DNA from: an uncultured Ectothiorhodospiraceae bacterium
Lineage (GTDB): Bacteria > Pseudomonadota > Gammaproteobacteria > Nitrococcales > Nitrococcaceae
NCBI GenBank assembly: GCA_913055565.1
Contig: CAJXKP010000025.1
Location: 1 to 39,883, forward strand
Direction of reading: 5' to 3'
DNA: 39,883 nt
Part shown: positions 1-7,906 of the stretch, piece after piece
Numbering within the stretch: the first letter of the stretch is position 1
Layout: each line of letters starts with the position of its first letter
The notes under the pieces: generated by a model
Told to the model about the DNA's origin: nothing
The model's database searches: none
Seen by the model: only the letters and a program-made list of their open reading frames with translations
Position numbers and translations under genes: made by a program

Positions 1-750
1 CCGCTCATAATCCCCCGAGCTGAAGACGGCCTCGCCGCTCGCCGGCTCCAGCGTGGCGAGCACACCGCCACCGGGATCGCGGATGCCGATCCGCCAGGAT
101 CGCCCTGGCGGTTGCCCCAGTACGCGTAGGTCGCCGCCGGCGTTGACCAGGGCGGCGTTAGCCCCGGCCTCCCGGAGCAGCGTCAGCGCGCGATCCACGG
201 TGTCGCCTTTGGCGATGGCGCCCAGATCCAGTCTCACGGCCGTATTGCTGGATACGATGTGGCCCTCGCGGAACGTCAGATCGGCCAGGCTGGGGCGAGA
301 GCTCCGCCATCGCTGGATGGCGTCACCACTTGGGGCGGGTTGATCGTAGGGTGGCGGCTGATCGAAGCCCCATAATTCGATCGCAGAGCCGATGGCGGGA
401 TTGAAACGACCGCCGCTCGCCGCCTCCAGTCGCCGGGCCTCGCGAAGCAGCGTGATGAGGGCCTCGCCGCTTGTCGCCGGTTTACCGACGCCGAGGCGGC
501 GGTTGATGCGCGCTAGCGCCGAGTCGGGGCGCCAGGGATACCAACGCTGATGACGGCGCTCGAACAGGGCGCGCACGCGCTCGACCCCGTCGCGAAGCTG
601 GCTAGGTTGGTCACCAAAGACGCGAACGGTGATGACCGTCCCCATGGCGCGAAAGCGCTCCGTCAGCTCGCTGCTGCCCGCGTTGGCGCTAGCGGCACCA
701 CTGGCCAGGATGAGCGCTATCAGGCCCCGCGCTAGTGTCGTCGTGACCAC
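1..750 (-). CDS. apbE: FAD:protein FMN transferase (ApbE), 3' end beyond window
   Basis: The protein belongs to the ApbE family, which attaches FMN covalently to a Thr of target proteins such as Rnf/Nqr subunits or periplasmic flavoproteins, using FAD and Mg2+. From the GTG start at 750 there is a hydrophobic export segment (LIALILASGAASANA), then the family features AMGTVITVRVFG, WYPWRPDSALARIN, VRLDLGAIAKGDTVDRA and, at the window edge, SSGDYER. No internal stop is seen over about 250 residues; the C-terminus lies off the left edge. The start overlaps the end of the upstream PepSY-type gene by 19 nt, so the two are translationally coupled. ApbE next to a PepSY protein and a TonB receptor is a common iron-reduction/uptake arrangement. 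Family call is firm; the flavinylated partner is unknown. Confidence 0.92.
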   Translation of the reverse strand, partial: MVTTTLARGLIALILASGAASANAGSSELTERFRAMGTVITVRVFGDQPSQLRDGVERVRALFERRHQRWYPWRPDSALARINRRLGVGKPATSGEALITLLREARRLEAASGGRFNPAIGSAIELWGFDQPPPYDQPAPSGDAIQRWRSSRPSLADLTFREGHIVSSNTAVRLDLGAIAKGDTVDRALTLLREAGANAALVNAGGDLRVLGQPPGRSWRIGIRDPGGGVLATLEPASGEAVFSSGDYER

Positions 751-923
751 ACCCAGACCCCCGTAACGGCGAGTGCCAGCAAGGCCAAGGCGGCTGCATC
801 CATGATGATCTGTCCCGTCCATCCGGCGATCCTTCCGCTGGGACGCGCGATCAGTAGCGGCTCCCCGTCGAGTCTCGCGGCCGCCACGCGATGCCGCAGG
901 CGCTCTGCGATGTCGGCCGGCAC
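732..923 (-). CDS. Short PepSY-type membrane protein, probably N-terminally truncated
   Basis: This is a 63-residue protein with a GTG start at 923, preceded by AAGG about 8 nt upstream. Residues 20-35 (GEPLLIARPSGRIAG) resemble the end of a PepSY domain, and residues 38-60 form one membrane helix ending in VTGVWVWSRR, the usual C-terminal helix of PepSY-associated TM proteins. Those proteins normally have about 200 residues with an N-terminal helix, which is absent here. The upstream minus-strand frame, ending in a TAG at 927-929, contains LRWWHRQIVIR, reminiscent of the N-terminal RWHRW motif. The gene may therefore be the tail of an eroded longer gene. It overlaps apbE by 19 nt and lies downstream of the TonB receptor. 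Confidence 0.6.
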   Translation of the reverse strand: MPADIAERLRHRVAAARLDGEPLLIARPSGRIAGWTGQIIMDAAALALLALAVTGVWVWSRRH

Positions 924-1370
924 CCGCTACCTTATGACAATCTGACGATGCCACCATCGTAACGCCGGAAAGGGAGTCAATCGCGCCTCGCCGGCCAGAC
1001 CGGCGCTTCCCCGCGTGGTAGGCCGCGGCCCCTCGGGTTGCGCCATACCCATCGGGGGAGGGTTTGTTGCCGCAACCCGGAGCGTCAACCTAGGGGCTAA
1101 CGGCTGGCAGAGGGATTCTTACGCAAGCTGCCGGCGGCGAGCTGCTGTGACGATCTCAACTCGATGATCGGGCAGGAACAACGCCTGTATAGGCCACCGG
1201 ATGCCGCAACGCGCGCTTGGCCATTAGGATCTCGCCAAAACCTCAAGGCTTGGTAGCCGGGTTATTCGGATTGTTTCGTGACTAGGAGCTTGGCAGGAGT
1301 TTGGCGGGAGCTACTATACAAGTCAGTCACCGGGGAAAGAGCCAGTCTTGCCCCGGTGACTCGAGAGCCG
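924..1370. other. 447-bp gap between the TonB receptor and the PepSY-apbE pair
   Basis: No convincing gene is seen on either strand. It holds the hairpin behind the receptor gene (1325-1361), a 9-bp inverted repeat (CGGGTTGCG at 1034-1042, CGCAACCCG at 1071-1079) and a possible eroded PepSY N-terminus on the minus strand (about 926-1060). Confidence 0.5.
1325..1361 (-). terminator. Hairpin terminator candidate after TonB receptor gene
   Basis: A perfect 11-bp stem, AGTCACCGGGG (1325-1335) with CCCCGGTGACT (1351-1361), starts 10 nt past the receptor stop codon. On the minus strand it is followed by GACTTGTATAG rather than a clean T run, so intrinsic termination may be weak. Confidence 0.55.
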
Positions 1371-3662
1371 CTAGAAGTCTAGCTCGGCCGCCACGAAGGC
1401 CGTCCGTGGCTTACCCGGGCGAGGCCCGTGAGGTAGCCGTGAGGCCATGTATTCCTTATCGAACAGGTTGTGGGCGCCTACAGATACCTTGAGGTTGTTC
1501 TGTAGCTGGTAGTAGACGCTGGCATCGGCGATGAAGTAGGAGTCGATTTGGCCAAACCGGGCATCCGGATCGCCGTTCTGATCCACAGGATCATCGTTGT
1601 TCGCCGCCGTGGCGAAGACCTCGTCGACGTAGGTGCCAACCAGTTCGCCACCCCAGTTGGGTCCCTCGACACTGGCCGTTGCCGTGAACTGCACGTCGGG
1701 CACATACGGTACGTCGGCGCCGTCTTCACCGCCGGAGAATATGGACTCCGCATCATTGGCGGTAGACGCGTTGGTGATCTCGGCGTCCGTCAACGTTGCT
1801 GACAGCGTCAAAGGCGTATTGACGGCCCACTCTCGACCCGCCGCGGGATCCCACTGGCCGGATAGTTCCAGGCCCTGGGTTGTTATCTCGCCCACGGATG
1901 TGGTCTCCCCGGAGCCGCCAGCAGTGGCGCCTACATTACTCGGCACGACGAGGTCATCGAAGTCCGTGCGGAAGGCCGTCACCTTACCCTGGAAGGTCCG
2001 ATTGTTGCTGGTGTAGGTCACGCCCAGCTCGCTGGAGATGCTGGTCTCCTCGTCAAGACCGCCGGCGATGGTGCCCTTGGGACCGGGTGGCGAGAAGCCG
2101 CGGAAGACACCGGCGCGGAAGGTCCAGTTGCGATCATGGTCCCAGATGGCGCCCAGACCGCCACCGACCATATCGAGTGTGCCATTCCCGCCATCAGGGG
2201 AGGCGCCGGCAGCGTTGGTGCGCTGATCTTCTTCGAACTCTTGGTCCAGATGCTCGACGCGAATACCCGGCGTCAACGTCAGGCGTCCGATCTGTAGCCG
2301 GTCCTCAAGGTGCGCGGCGAGCGCCTCGGTTTGCTGGATACGGTCGCCGGCGGCGCCGGCTGGCGTCCGCTGCCGGTTGGCTATCGTGCCATTCGAGCGT
2401 TGCGTGAAGTTGTCCTCGAACTGGAAGCGATCGATCTCATCCTCGTGGTATCGCAGCCCAGCCGTTAGCTCGTGGTCGAACGACCCCGTCGTGAATCGGT
2501 GCTTTAGCGTCGTCTGGACGCCCCGGCTATAGTACTCGCGGGAGTTGGCCCGAACGTTGAGGACCCCGTCGCCCTCTCCCTTGAGCGTCGCCAGTCCGGC
2601 ACCCTTCTCGGCAATCGCCTGGCTGAGGTTCTGGAGGTTACTCGGATTGCTCGGGTCGGGACCCACCTTGTTGAGCTTGAACCAGTTACGCTCAAACTCA
2701 TTGTTATAGATGGCGGTCGTCAGGTTCGTTTGGTCGTCGAACTCGATGAAATGGCGTAGGGCGATACGCTCCTGCTCGGTGTCGATGTTGTCGAACCGTG
2801 ATGCCGAGTAGCGCCGGAAGGGGTCGTCGTCAAAGTCGTCGTCGGTCAACCCGAGGTAGGTCTCCTCGGCGTCCAGGTCCGTTTTGCCGAGGGAAAGTTG
2901 GAAGCGTTGGTAGAGCTCGGTCTCTGGCTCCCAAGAGAACTTGAGGTTGTAGTCATTATTCGACAGACCCGTGTCATCGTTGTCACGGAAATCGGACGTT
3001 TTGTCGATGGTCTTAAAGCCGTCGTTGCGCCGGAAGAAGCCCTCAGCCAAGTAGCCCACGCGACCGATGGCGGTGTCGAAGGTATCCCCGAAGTAGGCAT
3101 GCGTTCGCTGCTCGCCGTCCTGGCCGATCACCTGCTTGATGAACCCGGATTGCTCGGCGGGGATGGGGGTTGAGAGGTAGTTAACAACACCGCCCGTTAC
3201 ATGCGGCCCATGCTGGACCTGGCTCGAGCCCTTGAGGACCTCCATGCCATCCATGCGGCCGGTGGTTGGGGAGAAGTACGCTGATGGCGCGGAGTAGGGC
3301 GCGGGCGCTTGGGGGATGCCATCCTCAAGCAGCATGACCTTGGCGCTGCGACCGTGGTCGACGCCGCGGATGCTGATGTTGGGGAACAAGCCGAAGCCAT
3401 CTTCCTCACGGATGTAAACGCCCGGCACCTTGCGGAGGACGCGGTTAACGTCGTCGTAGGACTGGCGCCGGATGTCTTCGGTATCCACATAGGTGCCGGA
3501 GCCGGCCAGAGACTCCTCGCCGGCCTTGGAGCCGATGATATCGATGCCGGGAAGCCGCTCCGGTGCCTTACCTTCCTCTTGCGCGCCTGCCGGCGTGGCG
3601 ATGCTGAGCGCTCCCAAGGTTGCGCCCAGGATCGGCACGTACCGCCTGTGGAATGTGGTCAT
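1371..3662 (-). CDS. TonB-dependent outer-membrane receptor (FecA-like)
   Basis: A 763-residue outer-membrane beta-barrel receptor that imports a ligand using TonB/ExbBD energy. A signal peptide covers residues 1-27 (cleavage after TPAGA). The plug domain follows (about 40-165), with VNRVLRKVPGVYIREEDG, NISIRGVDHGRS and MEVLKGSSQVQHGPHVTGG. The barrel runs to a terminal Phe (VAAELDF), the standard outer-membrane sorting end. Overall it resembles the FecA/ferric-chelate subgroup. No N-terminal signalling extension is present, so FecI/FecR-type transcriptional signalling is unlikely. The PepSY and ApbE genes downstream and a possible Fur site upstream fit iron uptake. The exact ligand cannot be read from sequence. 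Confidence 0.93.
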   Translation of the reverse strand: MTTFHRRYVPILGATLGALSIATPAGAQEEGKAPERLPGIDIIGSKAGEESLAGSGTYVDTEDIRRQSYDDVNRVLRKVPGVYIREEDGFGLFPNISIRGVDHGRSAKVMLLEDGIPQAPAPYSAPSAYFSPTTGRMDGMEVLKGSSQVQHGPHVTGGVVNYLSTPIPAEQSGFIKQVIGQDGEQRTHAYFGDTFDTAIGRVGYLAEGFFRRNDGFKTIDKTSDFRDNDDTGLSNNDYNLKFSWEPETELYQRFQLSLGKTDLDAEETYLGLTDDDFDDDPFRRYSASRFDNIDTEQERIALRHFIEFDDQTNLTTAIYNNEFERNWFKLNKVGPDPSNPSNLQNLSQAIAEKGAGLATLKGEGDGVLNVRANSREYYSRGVQTTLKHRFTTGSFDHELTAGLRYHEDEIDRFQFEDNFTQRSNGTIANRQRTPAGAAGDRIQQTEALAAHLEDRLQIGRLTLTPGIRVEHLDQEFEEDQRTNAAGASPDGGNGTLDMVGGGLGAIWDHDRNWTFRAGVFRGFSPPGPKGTIAGGLDEETSISSELGVTYTSNNRTFQGKVTAFRTDFDDLVVPSNVGATAGGSGETTSVGEITTQGLELSGQWDPAAGREWAVNTPLTLSATLTDAEITNASTANDAESIFSGGEDGADVPYVPDVQFTATASVEGPNWGGELVGTYVDEVFATAANNDDPVDQNGDPDARFGQIDSYFIADASVYYQLQNNLKVSVGAHNLFDKEYMASRLPHGPRPGKPRTAFVAAELDF

Positions 3663-3692
3663 GGTACTGCCCTATGCGTGAGTGACGGTAGG

Positions 3693-3743
3693 AGGCTACC
3701 AATCGCGGATACGCCTAACAAGCGTTATCATTCGTAATGTAAG
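3693..3743 (-). promoter_or_regulatory. Promoter with possible Fur site for the TonB receptor
   Basis: On the minus strand, TTGTTA (3716-3721) and TAGCCT (3693-3698) are separated by exactly 17 nt and lie about 30-60 nt before the ATG at 3662. Directly upstream is GAATGATAACG (about 3723-3733), which resembles half of a Fur box (GATAATGATAATCATTATC). It overlaps or abuts the -35, as expected for iron repression. Only part of the Fur consensus is matched. Confidence 0.45.
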
Positions 3744-3890
3744 GAGGATTGATACGTGCGCCCTCTGCACTCTCGCCAGTTAAAGTACTGTCCAGGGATA
3801 TGCTTAACCCGACAATTGGCGCGGCGACGTCCATAGGCCGCGCCGACGATCTGTGTCCGGCTTCGGTTACACTAGGCAGTCTGGGAAGAC

Positions 3891-3919
3891 TTGTCCTTCG
3901 GTTATTCCTGGTGTAGTCT
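3891..3919 (+). promoter_or_regulatory. Candidate promoter for rplM-rpsI
   Basis: TTGTCC (3891-3896) and TAGTCT (3914-3919) are separated by 17 nt and lie 41 nt before the rplM start. A second possible -10, TACACT (3868-3873), has no good -35. Confidence 0.4.
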
Positions 3920-3960
3920 CTCGATTCTTTCAGGAAGAGCGGCAGCTCGGAGTGCGGTTG

Positions 3961-4389
3961 ATGAAGACCTTCAGTGCGAAACCAGCTGACGTCCAGCGCG
4001 ATTGGTATGTCGTTGACGCCACCGGTAAGACGCTTGGGCGCTTGGCGTCGGAGATCGCCTATCGGTTGCGCGGTAAGCACAAGGCGATTTTCACGCCGCA
4101 TGTGGACACCGGCGATTACATCGTCGTCATTAACGCCGACAAGGTGGTGTTGACCGGGCGTAAGGCCGAGCAAAAGACCTATCACCGCTGGACTGGCTAC
4201 ATGGGCAACATGAAGGAATACAACTTCCGTGAGCTCATGGAGCAGGCCCCGGAGCGCGCGGTTCGCTATGCCGTTAAGGGGATGCTACCCAAGAATCCGT
4301 TGGGGCGGCAGATGGGTAAGAAGCTCAAGGTCTATAGCGGCCCCGAGCACCGGCATCACGCCCAGGCGCCGCAGGCGCTGGAGATCTGA
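3961..4389 (+). CDS. rplM: 50S ribosomal protein L13
   Basis: Large-subunit protein L13, 142 residues, the usual length. The ATG at 3961 was chosen because MKTFSAKP matches the family N-terminus (E. coli MKTFTAKP) and GGAG sits at 3949-3952. The open frame extends upstream to 3853 but that part is not L13-like. Family features include [41 protein letters not shown] and the conserved end [11 protein letters not shown] followed by [18 protein letters not shown]. It is followed after 45 nt by rpsI in the standard bacterial L13-S9 operon. Confidence 0.98.
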   Translation: MKTFSAKPADVQRDWYVVDATGKTLGRLASEIAYRLRGKHKAIFTPHVDTGDYIVVINADKVVLTGRKAEQKTYHRWTGYMGNMKEYNFRELMEQAPERAVRYAVKGMLPKNPLGRQMGKKLKVYSGPEHRHHAQAPQALEI

Positions 4390-4434
4390 ATCGCCCTGTG
4401 ATCACAAGGCGGCGACAAGACGGAAAGCGAGAGC

Positions 4435-4827
4435 ATGGCAGTTGAACAGTACTACGGCACCGGCCGACGCAAGACATCACGGGCGCGCGTGTTCTTGCGC
4501 CGCGGCTCGGGCAATATTAAGGTCAATGGCCAAGCGCTAGATCAGTACTTCGGGCGCGAGACGGCCCGCATGGTAGTGCGCCAGCCGTTGGAAGTGACGG
4601 AGAATATGGATACCTTTGACATCCATGTCACTGTCGACGGCGGCGGTATCAGCGGTCAGGCGGGCGCCATTCAGCATGGCATTACGCGGGCGCTGATTCG
4701 GTATGATGAAGATCTGAAGGCGCGCTTGCGCCGCGCGGGTTACGTCACCCGGGACGCCCGGATGGTTGAGCGCAAGAAGATCGGCCTGCATAAGGCACGG
4801 CGGTCGACGCAGTTCTCCAAGCGCTAA
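4435..4827 (+). CDS. rpsI: 30S ribosomal protein S9
   Basis: Small-subunit protein S9, 130 residues, the usual length. It begins [19 protein letters not shown] and contains [19 protein letters not shown]. It ends RRSTQFSKR, the basic C-terminal tail that contacts P-site tRNA. A short purine stretch (GGAAAGCGAGAGC) precedes the ATG. It lies in the operon with rplM, and with no terminator between, the transcript probably runs on through tRNA-Gln to the strong terminator at 4920-4945. Confidence 0.98.
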   Translation: MAVEQYYGTGRRKTSRARVFLRRGSGNIKVNGQALDQYFGRETARMVVRQPLEVTENMDTFDIHVTVDGGGISGQAGAIQHGITRALIRYDEDLKARLRRAGYVTRDARMVERKKIGLHKARRSTQFSKR

Positions 4828-4836
4828 TGGGTTAAT

Positions 4837-4910
4837 TGGGGGATCGTCTAGCGGTAGGACGGCGGACTCTGACTCCGCAAGCCCAGGTTCGAATCCTGGT
4901 CCCCCAGCCA
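4837..4910 (+). tRNA. tRNA-Gln (anticodon CUG)
   Basis: Full cloverleaf with the 3' CCA encoded. The acceptor arm is TGGGGGA (4837-4843) with TCCCCCA (4900-4906). The anticodon stem GCGGA/TCCGC encloses the loop CTCTGAC, giving anticodon CTG. The T arm is CCAGG-TTCGAAT-CCTGG. It begins 9 nt after rpsI and is probably processed from the same transcript. Confidence 0.97.
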
Positions 4911-4919
4911 ACACGATAA

Positions 4920-4945
4920 GGCCGCCAGTCTGGCGGCCTTTTTTT
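4920..4945 (+). terminator. Rho-independent terminator after tRNA-Gln
   Basis: Perfect stem GGCCGCCA (4920-4927) with TGGCGGCC (4931-4938), three-base loop, then seven Ts (4939-4945). It starts 9 nt after the tRNA and closes the rplM-rpsI-tRNA unit. Confidence 0.93.
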
Positions 4946-5379
4946 GTTGGGTGCGCCGGATCATGGCGCGCCACGTCGTCATCAAGCGCTGCCGATGGCG
5001 ACGCTGATCGTTTCCTGTTATCCGCCTGAAAAGCCTGCGTTACGGCGATGCGGGCCCTTGGCCGCTTGCCGAGCTGGGCATACGACGGCGCTGATGCTAA
5101 TCCTGCCTCGCAGCTCCGACTGGACGTGTTCTGATCCGGCCCCGCGAGGTGGTAGCGCTCGGTGGCGCGCCGTGCGGCCCCATCGGCGAGTTCGAACACG
5201 CGCTTGTGGCCGCGTGGCTCGGGTCGGGGGCCTCGGGGTGTCCCCTTGGGCGTGCTGGCTGGCGCGGGCGCTGTGGAGCGCGCCGACGGAGGCGCACAGC
5301 GGCTGGGGCTGGTCGGGGAAGGGGTCGACCCACCGCTCGCGTTGCGCATCCGCGGGTAGTGCGGGGGTCTCGCTGGGGT
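4946..5379. other. 434-bp very GC-rich gap without a recognisable gene
   Basis: Long frames are open here on both strands, but their composition (Arg, Pro, Ala and Ser rich) is that of noncoding GC-rich DNA and none matches a family I know. I looked for 6S RNA, RNase P RNA, tmRNA and SRP RNA signatures because rpiA is near ssrS in enterics, and saw none. Confidence 0.4.
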
Positions 5380-5580
5380 CTACCTGCGGAATAGCCACAG
5401 GACGACGGATACGACGATACTCACGAGCACACAAGTGGTGAGCGGGAAGTGGACGGTGAATCCGTCGCGCTCGATGCGGATGTCACCGGGTAGGTGGCCG
5501 AGGCCGAGGCGGCTTAGCCACGGCCACGCTAGGCCAATGAGCAGGACGGTGGCACCAACGCCGATCAATAGGCGCTGCAT
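5380..5580 (-). CDS. DUF2905 family small membrane protein
   Basis: A 66-residue protein with two membrane helices (about 5-23 and 46-64). The family signature lies between them: LAWPWLSRLGLGHLPGDI, then RIERDGFTVHFPLTT, ending VVLWLFRR. These match DUF2905, a widespread small inner-membrane family of unknown function. It lies 5 nt downstream of rpiA on the same strand, so it is very likely co-transcribed with it. Confidence 0.9.
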   Translation of the reverse strand: MQRLLIGVGATVLLIGLAWPWLSRLGLGHLPGDIRIERDGFTVHFPLTTCVLVSIVVSVVLWLFRR

Positions 5581-5585
5581 GGCGG

Positions 5586-6254
5586 TTAGGTGCGCTCGTT
5601 AGCGTGGTAGCTGCGGACGCCATTGGGGCTGCCGACGAGCAGGTGGTCGGCGCCCCGGTGGGTGAATAGGCCCACCGTTACGACGCCCGCGATGTCGTTG
5701 ATCGCGCTCTCGAGCGCCTGGGGGTTGGCGATGGAGAGGCCGTGGACGTCCAGGATGTCATTGTCGTTGTCCGTGCGCATCTCGCGGAGGACTGGTTCGC
5801 CGCCGAGTCCTGCCAGGGCATCGGCGACATGGCGCCGTGCCATCGGGATGACCTCGACGGGCAACGGGAAGGCGCCCAGTTGCTCGACGCATTTTGATTC
5901 GTCAACGATACACACAAACGAGTCGGCCACGGCGGCGACGATCTTCTCGCGCGTTAGGGCACCACCACCGCCCTTGGTCATCGCGAAGCCCGGCGTGATC
6001 TCATCCGCGCCATCGATGTAGACCGGCAGATCGTCGACCTCGGTGAGCTCGTAGACCGGGATACCGTGCGCGCGCAACCGATCCGTGGAGGGCTGGGAAC
6101 TGGACACAGCGCCCGCGATGCGATCCTTGATCCCGGCCAGCGCCTCGATGAAGTAATTCACCGTTGAGCCGGTGCCGACACCTACTAGCTTGCCGGGTTC
6201 GACGTAATCCAGCGCGGCCTCGCCGGTGGCGCGCTTTTGCTCGTCTGCGCTCAT
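5586..6254 (-). CDS. rpiA: Ribose-5-phosphate isomerase A
   Basis: Interconverts ribose 5-phosphate and ribulose 5-phosphate in the non-oxidative pentose phosphate pathway. It has 222 residues (E. coli RpiA has 219). Visible motifs are the phosphate-binding [12 protein letters not shown] (about 25-36), the catalytic DGADEI (about 81-86), [14 protein letters not shown] (about 94-107) and the conserved ending region [12 protein letters not shown]. The ATG at 6254 starts [18 protein letters not shown], matching the family N-terminus. It is divergent from ilvA and followed by the DUF2905 gene. Confidence 0.97.
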   Translation of the reverse strand: MSADEQKRATGEAALDYVEPGKLVGVGTGSTVNYFIEALAGIKDRIAGAVSSSQPSTDRLRAHGIPVYELTEVDDLPVYIDGADEITPGFAMTKGGGGALTREKIVAAVADSFVCIVDESKCVEQLGAFPLPVEVIPMARRHVADALAGLGGEPVLREMRTDNDNDILDVHGLSIANPQALESAINDIAGVVTVGLFTHRGADHLLVGSPNGVRSYHANERT

Positions 6255-6318
6255 GCCTTCGATCCTCTCGCACTGGGCTGGGCAAGGGTAGCTCGTCGAC
6301 GCGGTGGCGTGAAGCGCC

Positions 6319-6347
6319 TTATCAGTTCCAAGGGGTTAGGCTACACT
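6319..6347 (+). promoter_or_regulatory. Sigma-70 promoter of ilvA
   Basis: TTATCA (6319-6324), 17-nt spacer, TACACT (6342-6347). The predicted start near 6354 leaves a leader of about 40 nt before the ATG at 6395. That is too short for a leader-peptide attenuator. Confidence 0.6.
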
Positions 6348-6394
6348 AATGCGTTTTACACCCGGGCGCTCCATCGGTGGCCAGGACGATAACC

Positions 6395-7906
6395 ATGCAG
6401 GAATACCTCCAAAAGATCCTCACGGCCAGCGTCTATGACGTGGCGCGCCTGACGCCGCTGGACCGAGCGACCAATCTCAGCAACCGACTCGGCAATGAGG
6501 TGCTGCTCAAGCGCGAGGATCTCCAGCCGGTGTTCTCGTTCAAGCTGCGCGGTGCCTATAACAAGATCGCTACGCTGTCGCCGGGGGAGTTGGAGCGCGG
6601 CGTAATCTGCTCGTCCGCCGGCAATCACGCCCAGGGGGTATCGCTGGCCGCGAGCCGGGTCGGGACCAAGGCCACCATCGTCATGCCGCGCACGACGCCG
6701 GCGATCAAGGTCAATGCGGTGCGGAATCTGGGCGGGCGCGTGGTCCTCCACGGCGATAGCTACGACGAGGCGAAGAAGCACGCCGCCAAGCTCGTCGAGG
6801 AAAAGGGGCTGGTCTACATCCCGCCCTTCGACGATCCGGATGTCATCGCGGGCCAGGGGACGGTGGGGATGGAGATCCTCAGCCAACACCCGCGGCCCCT
6901 CCATGCCATCTTCGTGCCGTCCGGTGGCGGCGGGTTGATTGCAGGCATAGCGGCCTACGTTAAGCAGTTGCGGCCGGATATTCGTATTATCTGCGTCGAG
7001 CCGGAAGATTCACCCGCGATGCAGCAATCGCTGGCCGCCGATGAACGCGTCCTGCTTGACGATGTGGGGATCTTCGCCGATGGCGTAGCGGTGCGGCAGG
7101 TGGGTGAGGAGCCGTTTCGGATCGCGCGCCAGTTCGTCGATGAGTGCATGCTGGTCTCGACGGACGAGATCTGCGCCGGCATTAAGGATATCTTCGAGGA
7201 CACGCGCTCTATCGTGGAGCCTGCGGGTGCCCTGGCGGTGGCCGGGGTCAAGCGGTATGTCGAGCAAACCGGTATCCCTGGCGAGAGCCTGGTGGCCGTT
7301 AATTGCGGCGCCAATATGAACTTCAGTCGCCTGACACACGTTGCGGAGCGGGCCGAGCTCGGTGAGCATCGCGAGGCCGTGCTGGCGGTCACGATCCCTG
7401 AACGACCGGGCAGTTTCCGGCAGTTCTGCCGGACCATCGGCAATCGCGGCGTGACCGAGTTCAACTATCGCTTTGCCGATCCGGATCGTGCCCATGTGTT
7501 CGCCGGAATCGCCCTCAATAACGGTGTCCACGAGAAAGATGAGGTCATCGCTGACCTGGAGGGTGCGGGCTACGAGGTCATCGACCTCACCGACGACGAG
7601 ATGTCGAAGGTCCATGTCCGCCATATGGTGGGTGGGCACGGCAATGGCGTCGCCCACGAGTTGGTCTACCACTTCGAGTTCCCCGAGCGCCCGGGGGCCT
7701 TGCTCAAATTCCTGCGGCGCCTGGGCAAGCGCTGGAACATCTCCATGTTCCATTACCGTAATCACGGCTCGGATTACGGCCGAGTACTGGTGGGTATCCA
7801 GGTGCCGCCAGCCCAGCGTGAGCGTTTCATCGCGAGCCTGGATAAACTCGGCTACCCGTATCGCGAGGAGACCGGTAACCCCGCCTACGAACTGTTCCTT
7901 CGCTAG
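6395..7906 (+). CDS. ilvA: Threonine ammonia-lyase, biosynthetic
   Basis: PLP enzyme that deaminates L-threonine to 2-oxobutanoate, the first committed step of isoleucine synthesis. It has 503 residues, close to the long E. coli form (514). The ATG at 6395 (MQEYLQKILTASVYDVA) is preferred over the GTG 18 nt upstream because AGGA at 6383-6386 precedes it and the N-terminus matches the family. The PLP lysine is K50 in FSFKLRGAYNK. Other motifs are SSAGNHAQGVS (substrate loop) and the Gly-rich PSGGGGLIAG. Two tandem ACT-like regulatory domains (about 325-400 and 420-503) mark the isoleucine-inhibited, valine-activated type. The stop overlaps the convergent EEP gene by 4 nt. Confidence 0.97.
   Translation: MQEYLQKILTASVYDVARLTPLDRATNLSNRLGNEVLLKREDLQPVFSFKLRGAYNKIATLSPGELERGVICSSAGNHAQGVSLAASRVGTKATIVMPRTTPAIKVNAVRNLGGRVVLHGDSYDEAKKHAAKLVEEKGLVYIPPFDDPDVIAGQGTVGMEILSQHPRPLHAIFVPSGGGGLIAGIAAYVKQLRPDIRIICVEPEDSPAMQQSLAADERVLLDDVGIFADGVAVRQVGEEPFRIARQFVDECMLVSTDEICAGIKDIFEDTRSIVEPAGALAVAGVKRYVEQTGIPGESLVAVNCGANMNFSRLTHVAERAELGEHREAVLAVTIPERPGSFRQFCRTIGNRGVTEFNYRFADPDRAHVFAGIALNNGVHEKDEVIADLEGAGYEVIDLTDDEMSKVHVRHMVGGHGNGVAHELVYHFEFPERPGALLKFLRRLGKRWNISMFHYRNHGSDYGRVLVGIQVPPAQRERFIASLDKLGYPYREETGNPAYELFLR

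Noticed and set aside
4537..5349. 270-codon minus-strand open frame across rpsI, tRNA-Gln and the terminator
   Set aside because: It runs antisense through three well-supported features and its translation is low-complexity Arg/Pro/Ser/Ala without family similarity.
4946..5379. 6S RNA, RNase P RNA, tmRNA or SRP RNA near rpiA
   Set aside because: None of the conserved core sequences of these RNAs could be found on either strand.
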